Shown one piece after another: positions 7,516-16,924 of a DNA stretch of 64,000 bases (its first letter is position 1; the number at the start of each line of letters is the position of its first letter). The DNA lies in the NCBI RefSeq assembly GCF_027257875.1, contig NZ_JAPVQY010000004.1, forward strand, positions 62,001-126,000. The letters are read 5' to 3'. The stretch comes from Burkholderia sp. IMCC1007. Lineage in GTDB: Bacteria > Pseudomonadota > Gammaproteobacteria > Burkholderiales > Burkholderiaceae. Below the pieces are notes generated by a model. It made no database searches and was not told the origin of the DNA. It saw only the letters and a list, made by a program, of their open reading frames with translations. The translations under genes and the position numbers were made by a program.

Positions 7516-9804
7516 ATGAGCGAAGTCGATCAGGTGAAGGATGAAGCGTTTTATGCAGCGTTTCGCAAAAAAATCGCTGACTATATTGAAGCCAACGTGC
7601 CCGCCGAAGTGCGGGCTGCCACGCGCGCAAACAAGAAGCTGGGCCGCGAGCTGCTGAGCCGATACACGGCGGCGATGGCCAAGGGCGGGCTTGGCTATTC
7701 GGCGCCCGGCTGGGCCAGGGAATTCGGCGGACCGGGCTGGGACGTGATGCAGCGCGTGATCTTCGAAGAAGTGACGGCGGAGATGGACTGCCCGCAACTG
7801 TATCACCACGGTATCGGCCACATCGGTCCCGTCATCCAGGCGTTCGGCACGGACGAGCAAAAAGCGCGCTTTCTGCCGCCGATCATCGACGGTTCGGAAT
7901 GGTGGTGCCAAGGCTATTCGGAACCCGGTGCCGGCTCCGATCTCGCGTCCCTCAAGACCGCCGCGGTTCTGGACGAAGCCGGCGAGCATTACATCGTCAA
8001 CGGCCAGAAGATTTGGACCTCGCACGCTCAGGAAGCCGACATCATGTATACGCTCGTGCGAACGAGCAACGAAGGCAAGCGTCAGGAAGGCATCACGCTG
8101 CTGCTGATTCCGATGAATACGCCGGGCATCGAAGTCCGCCCGATTCATACGATCGATCAGTGGCACCACGTCAACGAAGTGTTCCTGAAGGACGTCAAGG
8201 TACCGGTGTTCAATCGCATCGGCGACGAAGGCCAGGGCTGGTCATACGGCAAGTTCCTGCTCGATCGCGAGCGCCTGAGCCCGGCGCTGACGCCACGCCT
8301 GCTTCGTCACGTCCAGCAGGTAACCGAGCTGGTTCGAAACAAGATCAGCGAAAAAGGCGCGAGCCCGTCGTTGCTGAAGGCGCTCGACCGCTTGTTCGAA
8401 GTCGAAGCCGGTGCATACGGGACACGCGAAATCCTGCTGTCGGCGATCCGGGAAGACATGGCAGGCACGCTGCAGTCGGCCAAGTCGTCGGCGCTGAAGA
8501 TGGCGTGCTCGAAACAGAGCCAGGAAGTGACATCGATTGCGATGGACGTGCTCGGTCCCGAATACGCAGCGCGCCTGCTGCCGCTGACATTACCGGAAGA
8601 CGAGCTGAATCTCGAACGCAACTTCGTCCATACGTACCTGTTCTACCGTTCCCGTACGCTCGCGGGCGGCTCGACGGAAGTCCAGAAGAACATCATCGCC
8701 AAATCGATCATGGACGCGGGCTATGCGGTGAGCACGATGTTCCATGGCGACATGTTCGACTCGTCGGCCCGTTTGGCCGCTGCCGTCGAAACGCACAAGG
8801 GCAACGCCGTCGAAGGAACCGCGTCAGGCAAGTGGCGGCAAGCGGTCGAACTGGGCTGGCAGTCCATCCTGATCTCGGAAGACAACGGCGGCATCGGCGC
8901 GACGCTCGCCGATCTCGCGGGCATCGTCGAAGCGGCCTCGCGTTATCCGAACGTCGCGCCGCTGGTCGAGCGTTGTGCGGTGGCGCCGGTTCTCCTCGAA
9001 GCAGCGGCTGCCGCATCGATCGTCCCGCCGGTGCTCGAACAACTGCTGAGCGGCGAAGCATCCGTGTCGCCGGTCCTGCAATCGCATCTGGGCACCCCGC
9101 TGCAGGCCGCTACGGTCAGCCTCGAAGGCAACGTGCTGCGCGGCGCCATACGCGGTTCGAACGAAAGCGAGCCGGCAACGCACCTCGTCTTCAACGCGTC
9201 GACTCCGCACGGTCAGGCGCTGGTGCTCATCGAGCGTGCGCGCGTGGCCGAGCGTGCGCGATTGTCCGGCGGAATCGACGGTACGGTGACTGCGGATTAC
9301 GTCGTCGACGGTCTCCAGGTCAACGACGACGAGATCGTCCTGACCGGCGCCGCAGCCAACGTCGCGGTCAACCAGGCGCTGCAGATGGGCGCACTGCTGA
9401 CATGCGTGCAGATCGTCGGAGCGGTCGGCGCCCAGGTCGAACAGACGATCCAGTACCTGAACGACCGCGTGCAGTTCGGCAAGCCGCTGGCCGTCCACCA
9501 GGTCCTCAGGCACAACGTCGTGGACTGCTATGTGGCCTACGAGGGGATCAAGGGGCAAGTCGCTCGTCTGATCGAAGGTTTCGAAGGCAGCGACGACTGC
9601 GCGATCGATCGCCTGGTGATCCTGACCAAGATGTTCTGCGCGGGCGTTGCCAAGGAAGTCGGCCATGCCGTGATCCAGATGCACGGCGGCATGGGCATGA
9701 CGGTGGAAATGCCGGCAACCCAGCTCTGCATGCAGTCGCGCACTGCGGCGGAGCGGTTCGGCAACCGTAGCCAATGTCTCGACTGGCTCGTCGCACACGC
9801 GTGA
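7516..9804 (+). CDS. Fused tandem acyl-CoA dehydrogenase (two ACAD units)
   Basis: A 762-residue protein, about double a normal ACAD. Residues 1-410 are a full unit with GYSEPGAGSDLAS (133-145), GQKIWTS (163-169) and the C-terminal AGGSTEVQKNIIA (383-395). An ER pair at 252-253 lies on the helix that carries the catalytic base in isovaleryl-type enzymes, a candidate since the MCAD-type position is Gly. Residues 420-762 are a second, more diverged ACAD with DRVQFGKPLAV (about 650) and QMHGGMGMT (about 721). Similar fusions are known among steroid side-chain dehydrogenases such as FadE34, where one half is catalytic and both halves hold FAD. Start 7516 (MSEVDQ) is preferred over an upstream frame overlapping the hydratase. 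It should introduce the alpha-beta double bond. Confidence 0.9.
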   Translation: MSEVDQVKDEAFYAAFRKKIADYIEANVPAEVRAATRANKKLGRELLSRYTAAMAKGGLGYSAPGWAREFGGPGWDVMQRVIFEEVTAEMDCPQLYHHGIGHIGPVIQAFGTDEQKARFLPPIIDGSEWWCQGYSEPGAGSDLASLKTAAVLDEAGEHYIVNGQKIWTSHAQEADIMYTLVRTSNEGKRQEGITLLLIPMNTPGIEVRPIHTIDQWHHVNEVFLKDVKVPVFNRIGDEGQGWSYGKFLLDRERLSPALTPRLLRHVQQVTELVRNKISEKGASPSLLKALDRLFEVEAGAYGTREILLSAIREDMAGTLQSAKSSALKMACSKQSQEVTSIAMDVLGPEYAARLLPLTLPEDELNLERNFVHTYLFYRSRTLAGGSTEVQKNIIAKSIMDAGYAVSTMFHGDMFDSSARLAAAVETHKGNAVEGTASGKWRQAVELGWQSILISEDNGGIGATLADLAGIVEAASRYPNVAPLVERCAVAPVLLEAAAAASIVPPVLEQLLSGEASVSPVLQSHLGTPLQAATVSLEGNVLRGAIRGSNESEPATHLVFNASTPHGQALVLIERARVAERARLSGGIDGTVTADYVVDGLQVNDDEIVLTGAAANVAVNQALQMGALLTCVQIVGAVGAQVEQTIQYLNDRVQFGKPLAVHQVLRHNVVDCYVAYEGIKGQVARLIEGFEGSDDCAIDRLVILTKMFCAGVAKEVGHAVIQMHGGMGMTVEMPATQLCMQSRTAAERFGNRSQCLDWLVAHA

Positions 9805-9847
9805 ATCCGCTGCCCGTCTCGGGAATCATCGACCTCATTCGCATACC

Positions 9848-11932
9848 ATGACCTCGTCTACTCTCAGCGCACTGTTCGACGCCAAGTCGGTGGCCGTTAT
9901 CGGTGCTTCGTCGGACCCGGACCGCATCGGCGGTCGCGTGCTGCGATTCCTTCGCGAATCCGGCTATGAAGGCACATTGTTTCCGATCAACCGCAGCGGC
10001 TCGGAAATCCAGGGGATACCGGCCTACCCGTCGATCCTCGACGTCCCCGAGGTTCCCGATCAGGCGATCATCGTCGTTCCGACCGGCAGCGTGGAATCCG
10101 CCTTGCGCGATGCGATCCAAAAGGGGGTGAAGTCGGTGGTCGTGCTGACCGCGGGCTTTGCCGAAATCGACGCGCAAGGCCGTGCCGTTCAGGACCGGAT
10201 GGCCGCCATTTGCAAAGCCGCCGGCGTGCGCATGATCGGCCCGAATTCGCTTGGTCTGCTGAACGTCGAGTCGCGCCTGTTCTCGACCTTCTCGGTCGTG
10301 CTCTACGGCGTGCGCCCGAAAGCCGGCAACATCGCGCTGGCGACGCAGTCGGGCGCGTTCGGCTCCGCGCTTTACGGTGCCGCCACGCTGCGCGGCATGG
10401 GGTTCAGCAAGATCGTGGCGACCGGCAACGAAGCCGACGTCGACGTCGCGGAAGCCATCGACTACCTGGCCGAAGATCCCGGTACCCGCGTCATCCTGGC
10501 CGCGCTCGAGTCGGCAAAGGACGGTCAAAAACTGCGGCGCGCGCTGCTGAAAGCGGCCAACGCGCAAAAGCCGGTGATCGTCATGAAGGTCGGCCGCTCC
10601 GAGCTCGGGGCCGCCGCTGCGGCAACCCACACGGGTTCGCTGGCCGGCAACGACGCGGCCTATGACGCCGTGTTCGCGGAGTGCGGTGCGTATCGTGCCC
10701 GCTCGCAGGAAGAGATGCTGGACGTCGCATACCTGATCTCGACCATGGGCCACCTGCCCGTCAACAACGAACTGGGTGTTCTCACGTCGTCGGGCGGCAT
10801 CGGCGTGATGGTCGCAGACGCATGCGGCGATTCCGGCCTCACGATGCCTGCGCTTCCCGAGGCCGCCAGGACGGCCATGCTCGAGCTGCTTCCGTTCGCG
10901 GTCGCTGCCAACCCGCTCGACGTCACCGCTCAAATCACATCGGTCAGGAACGGCACGGTCCGGGCGCTGGACCTCATGCTGTCGAGCAGCAGCTACGGCA
11001 CGACGCTCGCGTACCTGGCATCGGCGGGTCTGGCTCCCGCGTCGTTCAACAGCAATTACGCGCGGCCGCTTGCCGAGCTCAAGGCAACCCATCCCGAACG
11101 CGACGTCGTCATCGTCACGCTGTCCGTGCCCGAGGTCGACCGCGAACTCGAAAAGATCGGCATTCCGGTGTTCAACGACGCAACGCGTGCCACGCTCGCA
11201 CTGGGCGCCGCGGCAACGATCCGCGCACGTTGGGCGAACCTCTATGAGCCGGCCCATGCGACCCAACGGGTGCGGGCGCTCGGCGATGTGAACACGGAAG
11301 CGCTGGCCAAGGAAGCGTTGGCCGACGCCGGCCTGCCGGTGCCGCGGGACGTGCTGGCCGTCGACGCCGATGCAGCAGTGGCCGCCGCCGACGCAATGGG
11401 CTACCCGGTGGTGCTCAAGATCGTGAGTCCGCAAATCGTGCACAAGACCGAAGTGGGCGGCGTGGCTCTCAACGTCAGGAATGCCGACGGCGTGCGTGCG
11501 GCCTGCCGGCAGATCCTGGACAGCGTCCGCTCCCATGCACCCGGTGCGCGGATCGACGGCATCCTGGTGTGCCCGATGATCGTGGGCGGCACCGAAATGA
11601 TCCTCGGCGTGAACAACGATGCGACCTTCGGCCCGATGATTCTCGTCGGTGCGGGCGGCATCAATACCGAGTTGTACAAGGACGTATCGCTCGCCTCTGC
11701 CCCCCTCACGCCTGCGCGCGCACGCCAGGCGCTCGACAGGGTGAAGGCGACGGCCCTCCTGACGGGCTGGCGTGGCGCCGCGCCCAAAGACATGGATGCA
11801 CTGGTCACGGCCATGGTCAAACTGTCGGATTTCGCGATGAATCATCCGGAGATCGTCAGCGTCGACGTCAATCCGCTGGTCGTGCGCGAGACCGGCGCCG
11901 CCGTGCTCGACGCCGTCATCATCAAGCAATAG
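9848..11932 (+). CDS. NDP-forming acyl-CoA synthetase (acetate-CoA ligase family)
   Basis: A 694-residue fused enzyme of the ADP-forming acetyl-CoA synthetase/PatZ-like family. The order seen is: a CoA-binding Rossmann domain opening with KSVAVIGASSDPDRIGG (about 15-31); succinyl-CoA-ligase-like domains with GPNSLGLLN, SGAFG and ATHTGSLAG (about 260); and a C-terminal ATP-grasp domain from about 475 containing VVLKIVSPQIVHKTEVGG. No GNAT acetyltransferase domain is attached. The reaction is reversible: acid + CoA + NTP gives acyl-CoA + NDP + Pi. Having it with an AMP-forming ligase in one cluster suggests either activation of a second acid released later, or energy recovery from an acyl-CoA product. 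A paralogue is at 52521. Confidence 0.9.
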   Translation: MTSSTLSALFDAKSVAVIGASSDPDRIGGRVLRFLRESGYEGTLFPINRSGSEIQGIPAYPSILDVPEVPDQAIIVVPTGSVESALRDAIQKGVKSVVVLTAGFAEIDAQGRAVQDRMAAICKAAGVRMIGPNSLGLLNVESRLFSTFSVVLYGVRPKAGNIALATQSGAFGSALYGAATLRGMGFSKIVATGNEADVDVAEAIDYLAEDPGTRVILAALESAKDGQKLRRALLKAANAQKPVIVMKVGRSELGAAAAATHTGSLAGNDAAYDAVFAECGAYRARSQEEMLDVAYLISTMGHLPVNNELGVLTSSGGIGVMVADACGDSGLTMPALPEAARTAMLELLPFAVAANPLDVTAQITSVRNGTVRALDLMLSSSSYGTTLAYLASAGLAPASFNSNYARPLAELKATHPERDVVIVTLSVPEVDRELEKIGIPVFNDATRATLALGAAATIRARWANLYEPAHATQRVRALGDVNTEALAKEALADAGLPVPRDVLAVDADAAVAAADAMGYPVVLKIVSPQIVHKTEVGGVALNVRNADGVRAACRQILDSVRSHAPGARIDGILVCPMIVGGTEMILGVNNDATFGPMILVGAGGINTELYKDVSLASAPLTPARARQALDRVKATALLTGWRGAAPKDMDALVTAMVKLSDFAMNHPEIVSVDVNPLVVRETGAAVLDAVIIKQ

Positions 11933-11981
11933 CGGCAAGCAGAAATACACCGGTGTTTCCATCCTTCACCCAGGCAAACAT

Positions 11982-12542
11982 ATGGACCACAACGCAGTAT
12001 CGAATCAGGCAGTGCAGGATCTGCTCGACCGCGAAGCCATTCGCGAATGTCTGTACCGCTATTGCCGAGGCGTGGATCGGCGTGACGAGGCGGCGTTGCG
12101 CGCCACTTACTGGCCGGATGCAACCGATCGTCACGGCCCTTACCAGGGCTCGGCAACCGGATTCTGCGATTGGGTGCTGGACGTGCTGAGAACCCCACGC
12201 CGCGGCGTCCACCTGATCGGCAACATCATGATCGAGTTGCTCGGCGACCAGGCATTGGCAGAAAGCTATTTCCACGCGGTTCAGGAAGACCGGCAGGTCG
12301 TGCCCGGCACGGTGACCGAAGTCTCGCTGTATGGCCGCTATATCGACCGTTTCGAAAGACGGCACGGTGAATGGCGAGTCGCGGCCCGCACCGTGGTCTA
12401 CGACTGGTCGCGCAGCACGCCTGTCGCGGATCCCACCGAAATCGGCATGTTCGGCACCGCGCGTCGGCCGCTCGGCGCCCATTGCCCTCACGACGTGTTC
12501 TACGGAGTCCGTGCCGATATGCTGGCGCGCAACGCATCATGA
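11982..12542 (+). CDS. NTF2-like / SnoaL-type small cone-fold protein
   Basis: A 186-residue protein of the nuclear-transport-factor-2 superfamily, the fold of ketosteroid isomerase, SnoaL and ring-hydroxylating dioxygenase beta subunits. It has the family opening LLDREAIRECLYRYCRGVDRRD, shown here only through its key spaced residues, followed by a short ATYWPDATD turn, then HLIGNIMIEL and GRYIDRFERRHGEWRVAARTVVYDW, the typical curved-sheet strands. The DREAI...Y.RGvDr.D pattern is that of the SnoaL-4 subgroup, often annotated as dehydratase or isomerase helpers in aromatic, terpenoid and steroid loci. Its stop overlaps the start of the lactonase gene by 4 bp (ATGA), so the two are translationally coupled. 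The reaction is unknown. Confidence 0.85.
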   Translation: MDHNAVSNQAVQDLLDREAIRECLYRYCRGVDRRDEAALRATYWPDATDRHGPYQGSATGFCDWVLDVLRTPRRGVHLIGNIMIELLGDQALAESYFHAVQEDRQVVPGTVTEVSLYGRYIDRFERRHGEWRVAARTVVYDWSRSTPVADPTEIGMFGTARRPLGAHCPHDVFYGVRADMLARNAS

Positions 12543-13420
12543 CCCATCACACCATCAGCATTTGCGGGGACTCGCGGGACGCGCTGGGCGAGTGTCCGCT
12601 GTGGGACGACCGCGAGCAGATCCTGTACTGGATCGATTCCCGCGCGTGTGTCGTGAAGGCGCGTGACCTGAAAACGAATACGGTTCGCGATTGGACCTTG
12701 CCCTCGCAGATCGGCGCGATCGCATTGTGCGAAAGCGGTCGCCTGCTCGTCGCGCTCGTGGACAGCTTCCATTTCCTCGATACCGAAAGCGGCGACCTCG
12801 CGCACTTCATCGATGTGACGCACCCGGCTCCGAACATGCGCCTCAACGACGGCCGGGTCGATCGCGAAGGCCGTCTTGTTCTGGGTTCGATGGCGCTCGG
12901 CCGCCGCGAACCCGTGGGCGAACTGTATCAACTCGACGGCGACGGCAATCTGAAGGTTCTGGAGACCGGTATCTGCATCACGAACTCGACATGCTTCTCG
13001 CCGGACGGCCGGTATCTGTACTTTTCGGATAGCTTGAGCCACCAGCTGCGTCGCTATCGCTACGACTCCGTGGCCAGCACGCTGAGCGAACGGACGCTGT
13101 TCGTGGATACGACATCGCTCAAATCAGGCCCCGACGGCGCCGCCATCGACGCCGAAGGCAATCTCTGGACGGCCCTGGTCATCTCGGGACAGCTCGCTCG
13201 GTTCACGGCCGACGGCCGGCTCGACCGCATTATCGACCTGCCTACCGTCTATCCGACCTGCCCGTCCATCGGCGGGCCGGCTCTCGACACGATCTTCGTG
13301 ACCAGCATCAGCGACAGCGGGAATGCGCTCAAGAGCACCAACCCGCACGCCGGGGCGGTGGTCGCCGTCACCGGTACAGGTGTGCGCGGCCTGCCGGAAT
13401 GCCGCTTCAAAGATCGGTGA
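12539..13420 (+). CDS. SMP-30/gluconolactonase family lactonase
   Basis: A 293-residue six-bladed beta-propeller of the SMP-30/regucalcin/LRE family, which hydrolyses lactones using one divalent metal. Metal and substrate positions are visible: LGECPLWD (Glu near residue 18), LNDGRVDREGRLVLGSM near 100, an Asn in CITNSTCFSPDGRYLYFSDS near 145, and an Asp in GPDGAAIDAEGNLW near 200. The start ATG at 12539 overlaps the stop of the NTF2-like gene; longer upstream frames run through that gene. In this cluster the enzyme would open a lactone formed by oxygenation or from a hydroxy acid. Whether the divergent luciferase-like monooxygenase supplies the lactone is conjecture. Confidence 0.92.
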   Translation: MTHHTISICGDSRDALGECPLWDDREQILYWIDSRACVVKARDLKTNTVRDWTLPSQIGAIALCESGRLLVALVDSFHFLDTESGDLAHFIDVTHPAPNMRLNDGRVDREGRLVLGSMALGRREPVGELYQLDGDGNLKVLETGICITNSTCFSPDGRYLYFSDSLSHQLRRYRYDSVASTLSERTLFVDTTSLKSGPDGAAIDAEGNLWTALVISGQLARFTADGRLDRIIDLPTVYPTCPSIGGPALDTIFVTSISDSGNALKSTNPHAGAVVAVTGTGVRGLPECRFKDR

Positions 13421-13448
13421 ATCAATCAGACGACGTTCAGGAGTGGAA

Positions 13449-14201
13449 ATGAAGAAGCAAGTGGAAGGCAAGGTCGCGCTTGTGACGGGCGGCGCTCAAG
13501 GTATCGGTCGGGGTATCGTCAATAAATTCGTTCGCGAGGGTGCCGTCGTCGGCATTCTCGATCGCGACCTCGGCGCGGCTCAGGCGGCAGCCGACGAAAT
13601 CAACGCACAGGGCGGTTTCGCCCACGCGTTCGGTGGCAACGTAGCCGAGCGCGACACGATTTTCCAGGCTGCCGCCGGCCTCGTTGAAGTTGCCGGTCGT
13701 TTCGACATCATCGTGAGCAACGCGATGTGGGTGCGCTATGCGCCGGTTCTGGAAATCACCGAGAAAGACGTGTCGATGATGACCGCCACGGGTTTCAATT
13801 CGGTCGTGTGGGGCATTCAGGCTGCGGCGCAATACATGAAGGACGGCGGCTCCGTCGTCAATATCGCTTCGTCGTCGGGTTTCATCGGCCTGCCCAACGC
13901 GCTCGTCTACTGCGGCGTGAAGGCCGGCGTGCTCGGCCTGATGCGTGCGGCCGCGGCGGAGCTCGGGCCGCGCGGCATTCGCGTGAACTCGGTCGCCCCC
14001 GGCTACACGGAGACCGAAGGCGTGGTCAAGAACGTGTCCGAAGAGACGCGCAAGATCCGCCAGGCGAAGACGCCGATGCCGCGCCTCGGCCAGCCGGACG
14101 ACATCGCGAATGCCGTGTGCTTCCTGGCTTCGAACGAAAGCGCATTCGTGAACGGTGAATGCGTTCGTGTGGATGGCGGTTCCGCCATTGCCTATCTCTG
14201 A
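13449..14201 (+). CDS. SDR family oxidoreductase
   Basis: A 250-residue classical short-chain dehydrogenase beginning MKKQVEGKVALVTGGAQGIG, with a clear AGGAG 5 bp before ATG 13449. The cofactor loop is followed by ILDRDLG at the end of strand 2 (Asp, NAD preference). Catalytic residues are in IASSSGF and VYCGVKAGVL (YxxxK). The usual NNAG motif is altered to SNAMWVRY. The same NAxWVRY variant is found in the SDR at 17856, as is the V-V-W-G-I-Q-A/S-A-A stretch, so the two are close paralogues with a shared, unusual substrate loop. It probably oxidises a secondary alcohol or hydroxyacyl-CoA in the pathway. Confidence 0.9.
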   Translation: MKKQVEGKVALVTGGAQGIGRGIVNKFVREGAVVGILDRDLGAAQAAADEINAQGGFAHAFGGNVAERDTIFQAAAGLVEVAGRFDIIVSNAMWVRYAPVLEITEKDVSMMTATGFNSVVWGIQAAAQYMKDGGSVVNIASSSGFIGLPNALVYCGVKAGVLGLMRAAAAELGPRGIRVNSVAPGYTETEGVVKNVSEETRKIRQAKTPMPRLGQPDDIANAVCFLASNESAFVNGECVRVDGGSAIAYL

Positions 14202-14333
14202 AGCGTATCGGAGCGTGGTGTGACGTAGAGCGTGATGTAAAAAACCGGACAGGACGGCAGGGCGGCGTGGATCGCAGCGAATGGTCACCCCGCCCTTCCT
14301 GAATCCCGTTCAAAACATAAAAGGAGACAAAGC

Positions 14334-15695
14334 ATGCAGACCATTGACGTCAAGTCGTTCATCGATCAACGACCACTCAAGCCTTTCCACGCCATTCTTT
14401 TTTCGCTGATGTTCGTGACCATCATCCTCGATGGCCTCGACACCTCGGCGATGGGCCTGATCGCGCCCGCTCTGATCAAGCAATGGGGTGTGACCAAGGC
14501 CGATTTGGCGCCGGTACTCAGCGCCGCGCTGGTCGGTATCGGCATCGGCGCGATCTTCGGCGCGCCGCTCGCCGATCGCATCGGCCGTCGTGTCGTGCTC
14601 GTGACGTCGGTCGCCTTTTTCGGCGTGTTCTCGATCGCCGCAGGGTGCTCGACCAACGTGACCGAACTGATGTGGTCGCGTCTGCTGACCGGCGTCGGCC
14701 TCGGCGCCGCCATCCCGCTGTGCGCGACGCTCATGAACGAGTTTCTGCCGTCGCGCATGCGCTCGCGTGCGGTGAACTTCATGCTCTTCGGCTTCGCCGT
14801 GGGCGGCGGCATTACCGGGCCACTGGCCAAATCGGTCATCCCGGTACACGGGTGGGAAGGCTATCTGATCATCGGCGGCATCGCCCCTGTCGTCGTTGCG
14901 GTGCTGCTCGCATTCTTTCTGCCGGAATCGGTTCGATATCTGGCGGCGGCGGGCAAGGGCCAGGACAAGATCGCGAAAGCATTGAAACGCATCGACCCGA
15001 CGGCCGATTTCACCGACACGGTGTTCGTCGCCGACGTGGCGGCTGCAGTCGAAAAGCGCAAGCTTCCGGTCGCGGAACTGTTCTCCGACAAGCTGCGCGG
15101 CCCGACGCTGCTGCTTTGGATTGCTTACATCTGCTCGACGATCACGCTGTACGTGCTGAGCATGTGGCTGCCGACCATTCTCCAGGGAGATGGCCGCACG
15201 CTCGCCCAGACCGCCGACACGATGATGTGGTTCAACTGGTGCTCGGGTATCGCCATCCTGCTGGGCGGCATATTGATGGACAAGTTCGGCCCGGTCCGCG
15301 TGATCTCGGCGTATTTCGCGATCTCGATGTTGATGGCGCTTCTGGTGTCGGTCAGCGGTGCGCGCGGCGATACGTTGCTGACGCTGCTGATCATGGCGGC
15401 CATGACCAACAACGGCGCGTGCTCGTCGATGTCCACGCTCGCGACGCAAATGTATCCGACCAGCAGCCGCGCCACCGGCGCAGCGTGGGTGCTCGGCATG
15501 GGCCGCTTTGGGGGCATTGCCGGCACGTTCCTGGGCCCTGTTATGATCGGCCTGGGCTGGCCGTTGACGACCATCGTTGCATGGATCGCGCTCCCCGCGG
15601 TGATCGCGTCGGTGTCGATCTTCTGCATCGGTTTCCGCATTCCTTCACTGCGGCATGGCTACGCAGGCTTGCCCGCAGGTGAAGCCGTCCACTAG
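14334..15695 (+). CDS. MFS transporter, aromatic acid:H+ symporter (AAHS) type
   Basis: A 453-residue inner-membrane permease with about 12 hydrophobic segments. The signature DGLDTSAMGLIAP in the first membrane helix (residues 33-45) and the ADRIGRR loop between helices 2 and 3 (near 81-87) are those of the AAHS family (PcaK, BenK, MhpT), which import benzoate-like and phenylpropionate-like acids with protons. A second GILMDKFG loop between helices 8 and 9 is the repeat of that motif. RBS AAGGAGA precedes ATG 14334. The gene ends the first operon: a strong terminator lies 30 bp downstream. Its family suggests the pathway substrate is a ring-containing or hydroxylated carboxylate, though AAHS members do vary. 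Confidence 0.9.
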   Translation: MQTIDVKSFIDQRPLKPFHAILFSLMFVTIILDGLDTSAMGLIAPALIKQWGVTKADLAPVLSAALVGIGIGAIFGAPLADRIGRRVVLVTSVAFFGVFSIAAGCSTNVTELMWSRLLTGVGLGAAIPLCATLMNEFLPSRMRSRAVNFMLFGFAVGGGITGPLAKSVIPVHGWEGYLIIGGIAPVVVAVLLAFFLPESVRYLAAAGKGQDKIAKALKRIDPTADFTDTVFVADVAAAVEKRKLPVAELFSDKLRGPTLLLWIAYICSTITLYVLSMWLPTILQGDGRTLAQTADTMMWFNWCSGIAILLGGILMDKFGPVRVISAYFAISMLMALLVSVSGARGDTLLTLLIMAAMTNNGACSSMSTLATQMYPTSSRATGAAWVLGMGRFGGIAGTFLGPVMIGLGWPLTTIVAWIALPAVIASVSIFCIGFRIPSLRHGYAGLPAGEAVH

Positions 15696-15724
15696 CGAGC
15701 CAGCGACTCCGAATACGACTCGGC

Positions 15725-15761
15725 AAAGCCGCTGCCAATGTGTAGCGGCTTTGTGTTTTTT
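15725..15761 (+). terminator. Rho-independent terminator of the MFS operon
   Basis: A perfect 9-bp stem (AAAGCCGCT at 15725-15733 pairing with AGCGGCTTT at 15744-15752), a 10-base loop, and a T-rich run to 15761. It lies between the MFS gene and the LysR gene. It sits inside an upstream extension of the LysR frame, which supports the downstream GTG start for that regulator. Confidence 0.85.
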
Positions 15762-15824
15762 GACTGGGGTAATCCCGTACCTACAATATCCCCGTTCATT
15801 GTCAACGGGGAAGATGGAGACTTC

Positions 15825-16754
15825 GTGGACAGACTTCGTGCAATGGAATTTTTTCTTTCCATTTCCAGGAACAAGAGTTTTTCGGAAACTGCCCGCCAAT
15901 TCGGCATCGCGCCGGCCTCCGTTTCGAGAATGGTTCTGGATCTCGAGAACGACTTGAAGGTCAAGCTGTTCACCCGCACGACCCGCTGCGTCACGCTGAC
16001 CGAAGCGGGCATCGAGTACGCAAAACACGTCGAAGGCATTCTGCGGAGCATCGACGAAGCGCACCGAAGCATCTCGTCCATCACCTCGGCCCCGTCGGGC
16101 ACGCTACGCGTGCATTCACGCGTCATGTTCGGCCTCGGTGTATTGCCGACCGTGATTACCGAATTCTCCAAGCTGTACCCGAGCATTCAGATTGAATTGA
16201 CGCTGAGCGAAGCGCCGTCGGACCTGAACAAGGATCAAATCGATATCGACTTTCGGATTGCCCCGCCGATCGAATCCGGGATCAAGCGCCGGATTCTGTT
16301 CCGAAGCGAGCGCCATCTGGTGGTCTCCCCCGGTTACTTCATTGGCCGAAGCTCGGTCACGGCACCGGAAGAACTGAAGAACCATCAATGCATCGCTTAC
16401 TCCATGCCGGGATCCGGGTATTCCTGGCGATTCCGGAAAGACGGCGCCGAAACCGAAGTTCATTTTCAGCCCCGGCATGTCACCAATAACGGTATCGCAC
16501 TGCTCGAATTCGCGCGCATGGGCGAAGGCATCGTTCTGCTCGACGACTACACCGTTCACAAGGATTTGATAAGCGGAAAACTGGTTCGCCTGCTTCCCGA
16601 GTATCAGGTCACCAACTCCAGCTTTGAAGACGGGATGTACGCGACGATTATCGACTCACCCGCGATCCCGACCAAGATCCGCCTGTTCCTGGACTTCGTG
16701 GCCTCCCGCGTGTCCGGTCCGGAACTCCGGTTCTCCGCGTACGAGTCGCCGTGA
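15825..16754 (+). CDS. LysR family transcriptional regulator
   Basis: A 309-residue LysR regulator: N-terminal winged helix-turn-helix (SFSETARQFGIAPASVSRMV, about residues 20-39), linker helix, then a periplasmic-binding-protein-like effector domain from about residue 90. The GTG at 15825 (MDRLRAMEFF) is chosen because GGAG lies 5 bp upstream and LysR proteins normally start right before this helix; the ATG at 15738 lies inside the terminator hairpin. It has the 'one LysR per catabolic operon' position, between the MFS gene and the hydratase/SDR pair. It most likely responds to a pathway acid or its CoA ester and controls the cluster; an autoregulated or activated promoter could lie in the gap after it. 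Confidence 0.9.
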   Translation: MDRLRAMEFFLSISRNKSFSETARQFGIAPASVSRMVLDLENDLKVKLFTRTTRCVTLTEAGIEYAKHVEGILRSIDEAHRSISSITSAPSGTLRVHSRVMFGLGVLPTVITEFSKLYPSIQIELTLSEAPSDLNKDQIDIDFRIAPPIESGIKRRILFRSERHLVVSPGYFIGRSSVTAPEELKNHQCIAYSMPGSGYSWRFRKDGAETEVHFQPRHVTNNGIALLEFARMGEGIVLLDDYTVHKDLISGKLVRLLPEYQVTNSSFEDGMYATIIDSPAIPTKIRLFLDFVASRVSGPELRFSAYESP

Positions 16755-16846
16755 AGCAAAGCGGTGTCGCCCGCCGCGACGCATGATAACGCTCCGATAT
16801 CGCGCAGACTACCTGCTATTTCACGCAATTCAGAACGCGTTTTTGA

Positions 16847-16878
16847 TTGAAAATCGTCCGACCGTGGGACAGTACAAT
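16847..16878 (+). promoter_or_regulatory. Possible sigma-70 promoter before the second hydratase
   Basis: TTGAAA at 16847-16852 and TACAAT at 16873-16878 resemble -35 and -10 hexamers, but the 20-bp spacing is too long for an unaided promoter. Long spacing is common at promoters that need an activator such as a LysR protein. A small dyad, GTCCGACCGTGGGAC, lies between the hexamers. The hydratase ATG is 47 bp downstream. Confidence 0.35.
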
Positions 16879-16924
16879 TCCTGACAGCCCGATTAGAAAA
16901 ATCCCCCCAGGAGACGATACGACC

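Noticed and set aside
9548..11962. 804-codon minus-strand open frame
   Set aside because: It lies opposite the NDP-forming synthetase, has no domain and is rich in Arg, Gly, His and Asp, as expected of the antisense reading of a GC-rich gene.
15738..15824. Earlier start for the LysR gene
   Set aside because: It lies inside the terminator hairpin; a GTG with a good ribosome site and typical LysR N-terminus is at 15825.
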